Assembly (NCBI GenBank): GCA_964342355.1
Contig: CAYFFG010000011.1
Span: forward strand, 1-64,000
DNA from: Hirschia sp964342355
GTDB taxonomy: Bacteria; Pseudomonadota; Alphaproteobacteria; Caulobacterales; Hyphomonadaceae
Length of the DNA stretch: 64,000 bases
Direction of reading: 5' to 3'
Shown here one piece after another: positions 51,374 to 59,669 of the stretch. Under the pieces are notes generated by a model. It had not been told where the DNA came from and did not search any database. It saw only the letters and a program-made list of their open reading frames with translations. The first letter of the stretch is position 1. Each line of letters starts with the position of its first letter. The position numbers and the translations under genes are program-made.

Positions 51374-52468
51374 TTATTTGTTAGTTTTTTTCTCGGGAGA
51401 ATCTATCTGAAGCAATATTTTGAAACATGCTCCATCAGATGTGTTCTGCATTTCCAAGTATCCACCATGCGCAGTTACAATCTCGGCAACCACTGAAAGG
51501 CCAATGCCCGCTCCACTCTCCTTGGTTGTGAAAAATGGAGTAAAAATCTTGTCTGCTACTTTTTTAGGAACGCCAGGACCATTGTCGATTATAGAAATTT
51601 CCAGCGCACCGGACCGACCTGTTTTCGAAGCATAAGCTGATGGGCGTAATTTCACACCGTGTCGGTAGCGTGTCTCAATACGGATCCGTCCATCTGATCG
51701 GTATCCACGAACTGCTTCAGCGGCATTCTTCACGATGTTCAAACATGCTTCATGCAGATGATCCGGGTCTGCGGACACTTCCGGTAAAGAAGGATCAAAC
51801 CCCACTTGCAAATCAAGATCGGATGCAAAGCTCGTTTCAGCAATCTCAAGCACACGTGTCAGCACTTCGTGCACGTTTGTGGACGAGAATCTTGGCCGGA
51901 AAAACGTCTCAAAAGCAGCAAACCTGTCGACTAACCGCCCTATGCGCGCTCCCTCTTCTCGGATGAGCGTCAACATGGCTTGCTGATCATCGCGGGCTTG
52001 ACGCGCTAGGAGTTGGGCCGCACCAACCATACCGGCTAAGGGGTTTTTAACCTCATGACCAAGAATTCTGGCAACTTCCGCCATAGTCGCGGACTTGCTC
52101 ATTTCTTCCAAATCACTACCAGCATTATTGGGGAGCAAACTAACTGTAGCAAACTCCCTATCACTCGACAGCGCGGCACTGATGTCTAACGTGACTTTAG
52201 ATATAGTTGGACCGCTAATCAGAACCTGTCTTGCAACAACGGCGGCATCCTCCCGCCAGACCTTTTCCAAGAGGGGGAATATTTCACAATCTCTATCTAT
52301 TAGTGCGTCGACCTTTTGGCCTTGCAATAAGGCCGCGGAGCGCCCCAAGATTGTTTCAGCCACAGGGTTCGCGAATAGAACAACACCTTCTACAGACAGA
52401 CTAAAAACACCCAAAGGAAGTGAGTCCAAAACCTCTGCTTCTTTGATTGCATCAATAGAGCCTAACAC
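51374..52468 (-). CDS. ntrB: NtrB nitrogen sensor histidine kinase
   Basis: 364 residues, soluble. PAS domain (SLPLGVFSLSVEGVVLFANPVAETILG), HisKA H-box ILGHEVKNPLAGMVGAAQLLARQ, HATPase with N box CLNIVKNAAEAV, DNGPGVP and GAGIGLSVVAEIV. Controls NtrC phosphorylation, normally under PII protein influence. Its start overlaps dusB by seven bases. Confidence 0.95.
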   Translation of the reverse strand: MLGSIDAIKEAEVLDSLPLGVFSLSVEGVVLFANPVAETILGRSAALLQGQKVDALIDRDCEIFPLLEKVWREDAAVVARQVLISGPTISKVTLDISAALSSDREFATVSLLPNNAGSDLEEMSKSATMAEVARILGHEVKNPLAGMVGAAQLLARQARDDQQAMLTLIREEGARIGRLVDRFAAFETFFRPRFSSTNVHEVLTRVLEIAETSFASDLDLQVGFDPSLPEVSADPDHLHEACLNIVKNAAEAVRGYRSDGRIRIETRYRHGVKLRPSAYASKTGRSGALEISIIDNGPGVPKKVADKIFTPFFTTKESGAGIGLSVVAEIVTAHGGYLEMQNTSDGACFKILLQIDSPEKKTNK

Positions 52469-53478
52469 GCAAATTGCTCCGCTTCTCTGGACGATACCTG
52501 CAAGTTCAACAAATCAAGAAGTCGCTCATGCAGAGAGTGCGCACTATCAATTCTGCACATTTCACGTCGCAAGACTCGTCTATCTGTTGATGCATTACTT
52601 CCCCACTCTAGGCGGTCGATGTATGCGGCAAGATGTTTTCTAAATGTTTTCACTCCCACAAATTCTCCGTATAGGTCCACGCTATCGGTAAGCTGTTGTA
52701 TTAATGAATGTATCTGAGTTTCTGCGGAAGGTTGTTCAAAACGTTTCCCTGAAAGTTCTGTAGCAATTTGACCTATTAACCAAGATCTGCCCATCGCAGC
52801 GCGACCTATCATTACACCAGCGGCTCCAGATACTGCTAGCGCTTCTCTGGCAGAATGGGTGCTGGAGATATCTCCATTTACGATGACTGGAAGGAAGGTC
52901 GACTCGCAAACTTTCCTTACAGCTTCCCAATCTGCCTCACCATTGTAGAATTGACATCTGGTGCGGCCGTGAACAGTAACCATTACGCACCCTTCTTCCT
53001 GCGCTATTTGAGCAAGTTCTGGAGCGTTTTGGTTTTCTTCATCCCATCCTAACCGCATTTTTACAGTTACAGGGCCCTCAGCCCCTTCCACAGTCGCCCG
53101 TATCAGCCGTCTAGCCAGATTTAAATCGCGCATAAGCGCAGAACCAGATTGCCCCCCCGTTACGTGACGAGAGGGACACCCCATATTTATATCTATTACA
53201 TCAGCGCCGGCTCCGCGAACTAAGCGTGCGCTTTCCCGCATCCAGTTCTCATCTCGACCAGCAAGTTGCACTACAAAGAGCTGTGATTCATCATGCATGG
53301 CCAAACGCCTCACCATGTCTTTGCGTCCGCGAGCTAGCTCCTCGCCTGCTATCATCTCGGTTACAACTACAGGCGCTCCAAACCTTGACGCCTGCCGCCG
53401 AAACGGCGCATCCGTAGAACCAGACATTGGCGCTAAAAATACCGGGATTTCAATTTTGACATCGCCCAGCGAAATCAT
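52462..53478 (-). CDS. dusB: tRNA-dihydrouridine synthase (DusB/NifR3)
   Basis: 338 residues. FMN TIM barrel: LAPMSGSTDAPFRR, DINMGCPSRHVTGGQSGSALM (catalytic Cys in MGCP), VKMRLGWDEE, VHGRTRCQFYNGEADW, VIVNGDI and GVMIGRAAMGRSW. Reduces specific uridines in the tRNA D loop. The classical nifR3 gene that heads the ntrBC operon in alphaproteobacteria. Confidence 0.95.
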   Translation of the reverse strand: MISLGDVKIEIPVFLAPMSGSTDAPFRRQASRFGAPVVVTEMIAGEELARGRKDMVRRLAMHDESQLFVVQLAGRDENWMRESARLVRGAGADVIDINMGCPSRHVTGGQSGSALMRDLNLARRLIRATVEGAEGPVTVKMRLGWDEENQNAPELAQIAQEEGCVMVTVHGRTRCQFYNGEADWEAVRKVCESTFLPVIVNGDISSTHSAREALAVSGAAGVMIGRAAMGRSWLIGQIATELSGKRFEQPSAETQIHSLIQQLTDSVDLYGEFVGVKTFRKHLAAYIDRLEWGSNASTDRRVLRREMCRIDSAHSLHERLLDLLNLQVSSREAEQFAC

Positions 53479-53592
53479 ATTGGCACTCTGAGTTTGGACT
53501 TATCGCCTAAGATTTAAGCAGCGTACGCACGAATACCGCGATGACAAGCGGGATTTTTTACTCATGCGACTAATTTAAAGGCAGTCACAAAT

Positions 53593-54768
53593 ATGTCTCA
53601 GGTAGCAGCGATCATCGTAGCAGCTGGGAAAGGTACACGCTCCGGACTTTCTATGCCTAAACAGTTCAGCCCTTTTCTAGGTAAACAGGTATTACGATGG
53701 TCGGCAGAAGCTTTCAGTAGAGATGCCAGATTCGGAAATATTGTGGTCGCTGTTTCTCCCGGCCAAGAAGCTTTGGCAGCGTCGATTTTAGAAGGATTGC
53801 CTAAGTGTGAGATTGTTAGAGGCGGCAAAGAACGCGCGGACACAGTTAGAGCTGCTTTAAAACATCTCATAGAAGTCAATCCGACGGGCCTTTCTCAAGT
53901 GTTCATCCACGATGCCGCGCGTCCGGGTTTATCTCAACTTGTGATAAATGACCTCTTTGAGGCGCTAAAAACACATATTTGCGCAGCACCTGCATTACCC
54001 ATCGCAGACGCGCTAAAAGTAAGACGGACTGAAAATCGATTTGATAGTGTCAACAGAGACCACTTATGGCGAGTCCAAACCCCTCAAGCTTTTCGATTTA
54101 AAGAAATCAACTCCGCTCATACAAACAGTCAGGTAAACTTCGTAGATGATCTCGAAGCTGCAGCGCAGGCTGGTTACTCAATAGCTTTGACAGCTGGCGA
54201 TCGTCGATTGATGAAACTTACCTACCCTGATGATTTTGATACTCTCGAAAGACTTTTGATGGACCATGCATTCCCTCGTATCGGACAAGGCTTCGATGTT
54301 CACGCATTTGAGCCAGGCGTTCAGGTCACCTTATGTGGCGTGCACATTCCTTGTTCCCGAAAGTTAAAGGGGCACTCAGATGCGGATGTTGCTTGGCACG
54401 CACTAACTGATGCGATTTACGGGGCACTAGGAGCGGGTGATATTGGGTTCCACTTTCCACCAACCGAAGATAAATGGCGAAACATATCTTCTGATGTTTT
54501 TCTAAAGCACGCCGTTGAACTCGCGAGCACTCAAGGTTTTATGGTTGGAAATGCTGATATCACCATCATTTGTGAGCAGCCCAAAATTTCACCGCATGTT
54601 TTTGCAATGAAGCAGGCAACAGCCAAGGTTCTTTCGACCAATGAGAGGCATGTTAGCATAAAAGCGACCACTACAGAGAAACTGGGATTTACCGGGCGTG
54701 AAGAGGGAATTGCAGCGCAGGCCTGCGTCCTGTTGGCACCATTTAAACAAGCAATGACTGGGGGATGA
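53593..54768 (+). CDS. ispDF: bifunctional IspD-IspF (MEP isoprenoid pathway)
   Basis: 391 residues. IspD part 1-225: VAAIIVAAGKGTRSGLSMPKQF cytidylyltransferase motif, FIHDAARPGLS, WRVQTPQAFRF. IspF part ~230-391: RIGQGFDVHAFE, GHSDADVAWHALTDAIYGALGAGDIG (zinc ligands Asp-x-His), NADITIICEQPKISPH and TTTEKLGFTGREEGIAAQA. Makes 4-CDP-methylerythritol and cyclises its phosphate, two non-consecutive MEP steps. Fusion is common in alphaproteobacteria. Confidence 0.96.
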   Translation: MSQVAAIIVAAGKGTRSGLSMPKQFSPFLGKQVLRWSAEAFSRDARFGNIVVAVSPGQEALAASILEGLPKCEIVRGGKERADTVRAALKHLIEVNPTGLSQVFIHDAARPGLSQLVINDLFEALKTHICAAPALPIADALKVRRTENRFDSVNRDHLWRVQTPQAFRFKEINSAHTNSQVNFVDDLEAAAQAGYSIALTAGDRRLMKLTYPDDFDTLERLLMDHAFPRIGQGFDVHAFEPGVQVTLCGVHIPCSRKLKGHSDADVAWHALTDAIYGALGAGDIGFHFPPTEDKWRNISSDVFLKHAVELASTQGFMVGNADITIICEQPKISPHVFAMKQATAKVLSTNERHVSIKATTTEKLGFTGREEGIAAQACVLLAPFKQAMTGG

Positions 54769-54771
54769 ACA

Positions 54772-55263
54772 ATGTTCGATGAAATACTTTTAAGTAAAGC
54801 AAGAGCGTTTCTCGATGCAGCTCAATCCAAGTCTCTAACACTAACAACTGCCGAAAGTTGCACAGGGGGGCTTATCGCTGGTCTGTTAACTGAAGTGCCC
54901 GGCTCCTCCAGAACTCTAGAACGCGGTTTCGTTGTTTATTCAAACCGAGCCAAGCAAGATATGCTCGATGTGCCTGGTGAAATGCTAGCAGATTACGGCG
55001 CGGTTTCTGAGCCAGTCTCACGCGCAATGGCAGAAGGAGCAATCGCTCATTCTCGTGCCGATCTAGCCATCGCTGTAACTGGCATCGCTGGACCAAGCGG
55101 AGATACGCCGATGAAACCAGTTGGTCTCGTGCATATTGCCGTATTAAAGCGTGACAAACACATGCTTCATCAAATGTTTGAATTCGGAAATGTTGGGCGG
55201 CAAAAAGTAAGGGAACTGACGGTTTTAGAGTCTCTTAAAATGCTGCACGAACTAATTAGTTAA
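54772..55263 (+). CDS. pncC: nicotinamide-nucleotide amidohydrolase PncC (CinA C-terminal domain)
   Basis: 163 residues, the stand-alone CinA C-terminal domain: LTTAESCTGGLIAGLLTEVPGSS, FVVYSNRAKQDML, GAVSEPVSRAMAEGA, AIAVTGIAGPSGDTPMKPVGLVHIA. Deamidates NMN to nicotinic acid mononucleotide. Starts 3 bp after ispDF. Its 3' end overlaps the convergent next gene by eight bases. Confidence 0.92.
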   Translation: MFDEILLSKARAFLDAAQSKSLTLTTAESCTGGLIAGLLTEVPGSSRTLERGFVVYSNRAKQDMLDVPGEMLADYGAVSEPVSRAMAEGAIAHSRADLAIAVTGIAGPSGDTPMKPVGLVHIAVLKRDKHMLHQMFEFGNVGRQKVRELTVLESLKMLHELIS

Positions 55264-55714
55264 AGCCGTCGTGAGCAAAGCGTCTGTTAGCTTCGTCTAA
55301 AAATGCAGTCATCAGCCTTTTGACGGCTAACTCAAAGTTTGCCTCTAACAGCTTGTTGAGAATAAAATTAGAGAATTCAAAATCTATATCGAATTCTATC
55401 CTACATCCTTCTGCCATCGGATGAAATCGCCAGTCGTTTTTTAGCTTTCGAAACGGGCCTCTTACGAGTGTCACGTCAATGTCGTTAGTAGCCTTATCTA
55501 CTGTGACATCGGTTGTGAAACGCTCTGAAAATCCCTTAAAACCAACCCCCGCCAAAGCCCGACCGGTCCAAACATCTCCGTCAGCAGATTCCGTTTCAAC
55601 ACGCAGAAACCGGATCCATTTAATAAAATCCGGATATGATCTGATGTCAGCAACAAGTTCCCTCATTTGCTCAGCCCTATAAGGCACCGAGATCGTTTTA
55701 TGCAATTTGACCAT
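55256..55714 (-). CDS. RatA/COQ10-like START-domain protein
   Basis: 152 residues. Polyketide cyclase/START fold: HKTISVPYRAEQMRELVADIRSYPDFIKWIRFLRVE and WRFHPMAEGCRIEFDIDFEFSNFILNKLLEANFELAVKRLMTAFLDEANRRF. The family includes COQ10, which binds ubiquinone and supports respiration, and E. coli RatA, reported to inhibit ribosome subunit joining. The lipA neighbourhood is typical for alphaproteobacterial COQ10-like genes, so a quinone role is preferred. 6 bp after lipA. Confidence 0.85.
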   Translation of the reverse strand: MVKLHKTISVPYRAEQMRELVADIRSYPDFIKWIRFLRVETESADGDVWTGRALAGVGFKGFSERFTTDVTVDKATNDIDVTLVRGPFRKLKNDWRFHPMAEGCRIEFDIDFEFSNFILNKLLEANFELAVKRLMTAFLDEANRRFAHDGFN

Positions 55715-55720
55715 TCTGAT

Positions 55721-56692
55721 CTATTTAGCCAATTGAGCATTGCGCGCTTGTCTAAGTTTCTCGAAGTCTTCCCCTGCATGATATGAGGATCGTGTCAGAG
55801 GGCTTGCTGACACCATCAAAAAACCTTTAGCCCGCGCTATAGTTTCATATGCTGCAAATTCATCCGGCGTCACATAACGATCAATAGCAGCATGTTTACG
55901 TGTAGGTTGGAGATATTGCCCAATGGTCAGGAAATCAACACCAGCAGAGCGCATGTCATCCATGACCTGCATGACCTCTTCTTTGCTCTCTCCGAGTCCG
56001 ACCATCAAACCTGATTTGGTAAACTGCTCGGGGTCTCGCTCTTTGACACGTTCGAGTAGACGCAATGAATGATAATAACGAGATCCTGGACGTATGCTGA
56101 GATATAGACGCGGCACGGTTTCAATGTTGTGATTAAAAACATCTGGCTTGGCATCAATTACGATATCTGCTGAATGGCCTTTTCTAAGAAAATCAGGCGT
56201 TAAAATTTCAATTGTCGCATTCGGCGCTTCACGCCGAATAGACTTTACAGTCTGAGCAAAGTGTTCCGCCCCACCATCTTTTAGGTCATCGCGGTCTACG
56301 GAAGTAATAACCACATGCTCAAGCTGCATTTGAGCGACTGCATCGGCCACACGTTGCGGTTCTCCGATATCCAAATCCGCAGGAAGTCCAGTACGCACAT
56401 TACAAAAAGCACACGCACGCGTACAGGTATCTCCCATGATCATCATTGTAGCGTGTTTTTTATCCCAGCATTCACCAATGTTGGGACAGCCTGCTTCTTC
56501 ACAAACGGTGTGCAAGTTTGATGATTTTACAATCTCACGCGTTTTTGCGTATCCCTTGCTCACGGGCGCTTTCACACGAATCCACTTCGGTTTTTCCAAT
56601 ACTGGAGTGTCCGGATTATTTCGTTTCTCCGGATGCCGTAACTCTGCTTCGTCACGACCTGCTCGTTTGTGTGTATTGATCAGTTCAGCCAT
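55721..56692 (-). CDS. lipA: lipoyl synthase
   Basis: 323 residues. Auxiliary cluster Cys64, Cys69, Cys75 (CEEAGCPNIGEC) and radical-SAM cluster Cys90, Cys94, Cys97 (CTRACAFC), plus the C-terminal SPLTRSSYHAGEDF. Inserts sulfur at C6 and C8 of octanoyl chains on lipoyl domains of 2-oxoacid dehydrogenases. A possible minus-strand terminator lies upstream (56833-56857). Confidence 0.96.
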   Translation of the reverse strand: MAELINTHKRAGRDEAELRHPEKRNNPDTPVLEKPKWIRVKAPVSKGYAKTREIVKSSNLHTVCEEAGCPNIGECWDKKHATMMIMGDTCTRACAFCNVRTGLPADLDIGEPQRVADAVAQMQLEHVVITSVDRDDLKDGGAEHFAQTVKSIRREAPNATIEILTPDFLRKGHSADIVIDAKPDVFNHNIETVPRLYLSIRPGSRYYHSLRLLERVKERDPEQFTKSGLMVGLGESKEEVMQVMDDMRSAGVDFLTIGQYLQPTRKHAAIDRYVTPDEFAAYETIARAKGFLMVSASPLTRSSYHAGEDFEKLRQARNAQLAK

Positions 56693-56832
56693 ATGTAGAA
56701 AATGTACGTGAAATTGATTTCATTCAAGCGCCCGCTGTAAAGAGTAAATTACAGAAGGCAGATGAAATCCGGTTTAGGACCAGAACACCGCAATGTCACC
56801 ACACTCGGTACGCATTCTGCGATATAACAGAT

Positions 56833-56857
56833 AAAAAACCACCCATAAGTCGGTGGT
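56833..56857 (-). terminator. minus-strand terminator-like hairpin upstream of lipA
   Basis: Minus strand ACCACC-GACTTATG-GGTGGT (56857-56838) followed by TTTTTTA. It lies 141-165 bp before the lipA start and has no minus-strand gene immediately to its right, so it either blocks antisense readthrough from the right or acts as a leader attenuator. Confidence 0.55.
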
Positions 56858-56877
56858 GTAAGGTTTGGGAGTGAAAA

Positions 56878-58478
56878 GTGGACGTACAAACGGAAGCATT
56901 CAATGCTTTGCGCGCTCAGAAAAGTTTGTTTGCAGCGTTTCTTGAAGCGCGCAGCCGTTTTGGCGGAAAAAAAATCGCCATCGTTGATGTAGATGACAAT
57001 GAACTAGACTACACTAGCGTCACCCAAGCGGCATTCGCCTTGGGATCAGCTTTGAAACGGATCACCTCCAATGAGAAGAACGTAGGCGTACTTCTTCCGA
57101 CTGGCGCTGGCGCGGTCATTTCACTCTTGGCCCTCAGCGCTTATGGAAAAACACCATGCATGCTGAACTTCACAGCTGGAGAGAACAATTTGCATTCGGC
57201 GATTAAAATCGCAGAACTAAAAACTATTGTAACAGCTAGAAAATTTGTGGAAATGGGCGGCTTTGAAGGGTTGATAGAGAGTCTTTCAGCTAAAGCCGAC
57301 ATTATCTACCTAGAAGATGTGAAAGAAGAGCTAGATCTAATCGACAAGGGCCGAGCAGGTTTAGGAACAATCGCTCCTTGGCTGATTCGATCTAAGCCTC
57401 ACTGGAATTCGCCATCTGTAATATTGTTTACCTCTGGAACAGAAGGCACCCCTAAAGGTGTAGCCTTATCGCACAAGAACGTCGTGTCTAATGTATTGCA
57501 GATCTTGCAGCATGTACCGGACGTTCTCACCCCTGATGACATCATCTTTAACCCGCTACCAACATTTCATTGTTTCGGTTTGACTGCTGGTGCTATTCTT
57601 CCCTTATTGGGCGGAATGAAAGTTGTGTTTCATCCCTCACCGCTTCAGGTTAAAGAAATCCCTAAAAGAATAAGTCAAACAAGATCGACTATTCTTTTCG
57701 CGACCGACACGTTTTTAAATCAATATGCGCGCGCCTCTGGTGAAGGGGAATTGACTTGTTTAAGGTACGCGGTGTGCGGCGCAGAGCGCGTACGGGACGA
57801 AACCAGGTCTCTCGTAGAAAAAAATTCGCTCTGGAAATACTTGAAGGTTACGGCGCAACAGAAGCCGCGCCCGTTATTGCCGTCAATCAGCCTGGTTATA
57901 ATCATCATGGTAGTGTTGGACGCCCTTTACCTGGGATGGGCGTCCGTTTTGAGCCTGTTGAAGGCATCTCACATGCCGGCCGAATGCGCGTTAAAGGTCC
58001 GAACGTCACGTCAGGATATATGTTATTGGATCAGCCTGGAAAAATTCAGCCACCCGAAGCGGGGTGGCATGATACAGGCGACATCGTGTCGCTTGATGAA
58101 GAAGGCACTTTAACTATCCGTGGAAGGCAGAAGCGTTTTGCAAAGATTGGAGGCGAAATGATTTCTCTCGCAGTCGTAGAAAACTGCGCAAATGCGGTCT
58201 GGCAGGATCATGATAATGCTGCAGCTGTTCTTCCGGATACTAGAAAGGGAGAACAGATCATTTTGCTCACCACCAATCCCAAATCCGATAAGTCCAGCTT
58301 GCTTCACTGGCTACAGAGCCATGGCGTCCCCGAATTGGCAATGCCGCGAAAGGTCTTCACGGTCTCACACATTCCATTACTCGGCACAGGAAAGATGGAT
58401 ATCGGCGGCGTTCAAAAACTCGCCGAAGATTGCATGATGGCAGCGAACGAGAAATCCGCTTTAACTAAACAGGTATAG
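56878..58478 (+). pseudogene. acyl-ACP synthetase/AMP-binding protein (Aas C-terminal type), frameshifted
   Basis: GTG start with GGGAGTGAAAA upstream. Frame 1 encodes ~315 residues up to RDETRSLVEKN, including LFTSGTEGTPKGVALSHKNV (AMP-binding P-loop). The continuation ALEILEGYGATEAAPVIAVNQPG, GWHDTGDIVSLDEEGTL and RQKRFAKIGGEMISL is in the -1 frame and runs to 58478. Joined at the seven-A run 57818-57824, they make a normal ~533-residue enzyme like the Aas acyl-ACP synthetase domain (acylation of ACP or lysophospholipid with free fatty acids). The break may be a sequencing error, a real mutation, or programmed -1 slippage at A-AAA-AAT. The Aas acyltransferase and MFS domains are absent. Adjacent TetR gene overlaps its end by 14 bp, convergent. 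Confidence 0.85.
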
Positions 58479-59172
58479 TCTCTGGCTCTTCTTCTTCACT
58501 AATTGGCGGCGTTTCTATGGACCTCCAAGCGTTGTAAGAGAAGCGCCAAGTGTTTGTAGCCCACCTAATTTGTTTTTCTAACTTATGCTCTGGCGAACTG
58601 ACAAGAAATCGGACACCGCCATTTGATAGGGTCGCTAATTGCCAAGCGGCAATCCTCACATTGGGAATGTTTACTTCACCAGTGTCATGCCCCCATTGGA
58701 GCAGGTTTTCAATTGGTTGAAGAAGCTTGTTATCAATTGAAAGCATAGTGTCGGCTAACTGTGGAAAACGGCGTTTTTCCGCAAGCACTAATCTTAAGCT
58801 TTCCAAATAATCGTTCGATGTCATTGAGCGATGCATAGAAAATATTATACCAAAGAGCGCTTCTTTAAAGGTATTTGCCTTCTTAATAGCTTGCTCGTTT
58901 ATTTTTCCACGCGCCTTTTCTATCGACTCTTCAGCAACCGTCCAAAACAAAGTTTCTTTGTTCCCGAACTGACGATACAGCGTCACTTTCCCAGCCTTAG
59001 CGCGCTTTGCAATTTCTTCCACAGTTGCCGCCGCGAAACCTTTTTCTAAGAAGACCTCACGTGCAGCATTGAGACAAATGTGACGCACTTCTGCGGCCAT
59101 TTCTTGAGGTGGGCGACCTGGTGAACGTGGCTCAACCTTACTTGATCCAGTAGCGTGTGGCTGTTCGGCCAT
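58465..59172 (-). CDS. TetR family transcriptional regulator
   Basis: 235 residues. HTH at ~30-80: HICLNAAREVFLEKGFAAATVEEIAKRAKAGKVTLYRQFGNKETLFWTVAEE. A basic N-terminus SPGRPPQEMAAEVR resembles regulators of fatty acid or efflux genes. Its 3' end overlaps that of the acyl-ACP synthetase, which it may regulate (inference). Confidence 0.9.
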   Translation of the reverse strand: MAEQPHATGSSKVEPRSPGRPPQEMAAEVRHICLNAAREVFLEKGFAAATVEEIAKRAKAGKVTLYRQFGNKETLFWTVAEESIEKARGKINEQAIKKANTFKEALFGIIFSMHRSMTSNDYLESLRLVLAEKRRFPQLADTMLSIDNKLLQPIENLLQWGHDTGEVNIPNVRIAAWQLATLSNGGVRFLVSSPEHKLEKQIRWATNTWRFSYNAWRSIETPPISEEEEPETIPV

Positions 59173-59669
59173 CTATATCTCCAAAACTGGTGACTTATTT
59201 ACGCGTGGAGTTTTTTCCGCGCAAAAATAAGCAGCCAACATGTCGCTTAAATTAACGACATCAACACAGCCCCGCAGCGATTCCCCATTGTATGTTTATG
59301 GCATATTATAGCTGGAGCAGGAATGCTCAACGGGGGGACAAAGATTCGTAAAATCCATTCAGTTAAAAAAAGGCCGCGACTCAGTAATTAGAGCCGCGGC
59401 GAAAGTGGGAGAATTAAACGGTAATGAACCGTACCGTTTCTTATTTCCTTTTTTGTAATGTCGTCAAGCATTATAGCTAGTAACCATTGATTACTCACAG
59501 AAATTGCATTGATTTTTAGCATTCTAGAGGCAGCATTTTATCGTCCCATCTAGTTGCGTCAAAACGCACCATTGATGTTCTGCACTTCCCATCGCATTGA
59601 TAAAAACCGGAAGATAAATGTGGGTTTTCCGAGAACGACTCGCTCATAACGGGAAAAAGGGGCAAACAA
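59173..59669. other. 497-bp intergenic region upstream of ccoN
   Basis: Holds a minus-strand terminator (59365-59400) and four copies of CATTGAT at 59485-59491, 59507-59513, 59570-59576 and 59595-59601. I looked for a full FNR/FixK box (TTGAT-N4-ATCAA) and found only half-sites. No gene seen. Confidence 0.55.
59365..59400 (-). terminator. strong minus-strand terminator upstream of the TetR gene
   Basis: Minus strand GCCGCGGCTC (59400-59391) pairs with GAGTCGCGGC (59382-59373), then CTTTTTTT. No minus-strand gene lies directly to its right. It may end an antisense or small RNA that starts near ccoN, or insulate the TetR gene at 59172. Confidence 0.75.

Noticed and set aside
59401..59669. FNR/FixK box for ccoNOQP
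   Set aside because: Only TTGAT half-sites; no TTGAT-N4-ATCAA palindrome was seen.
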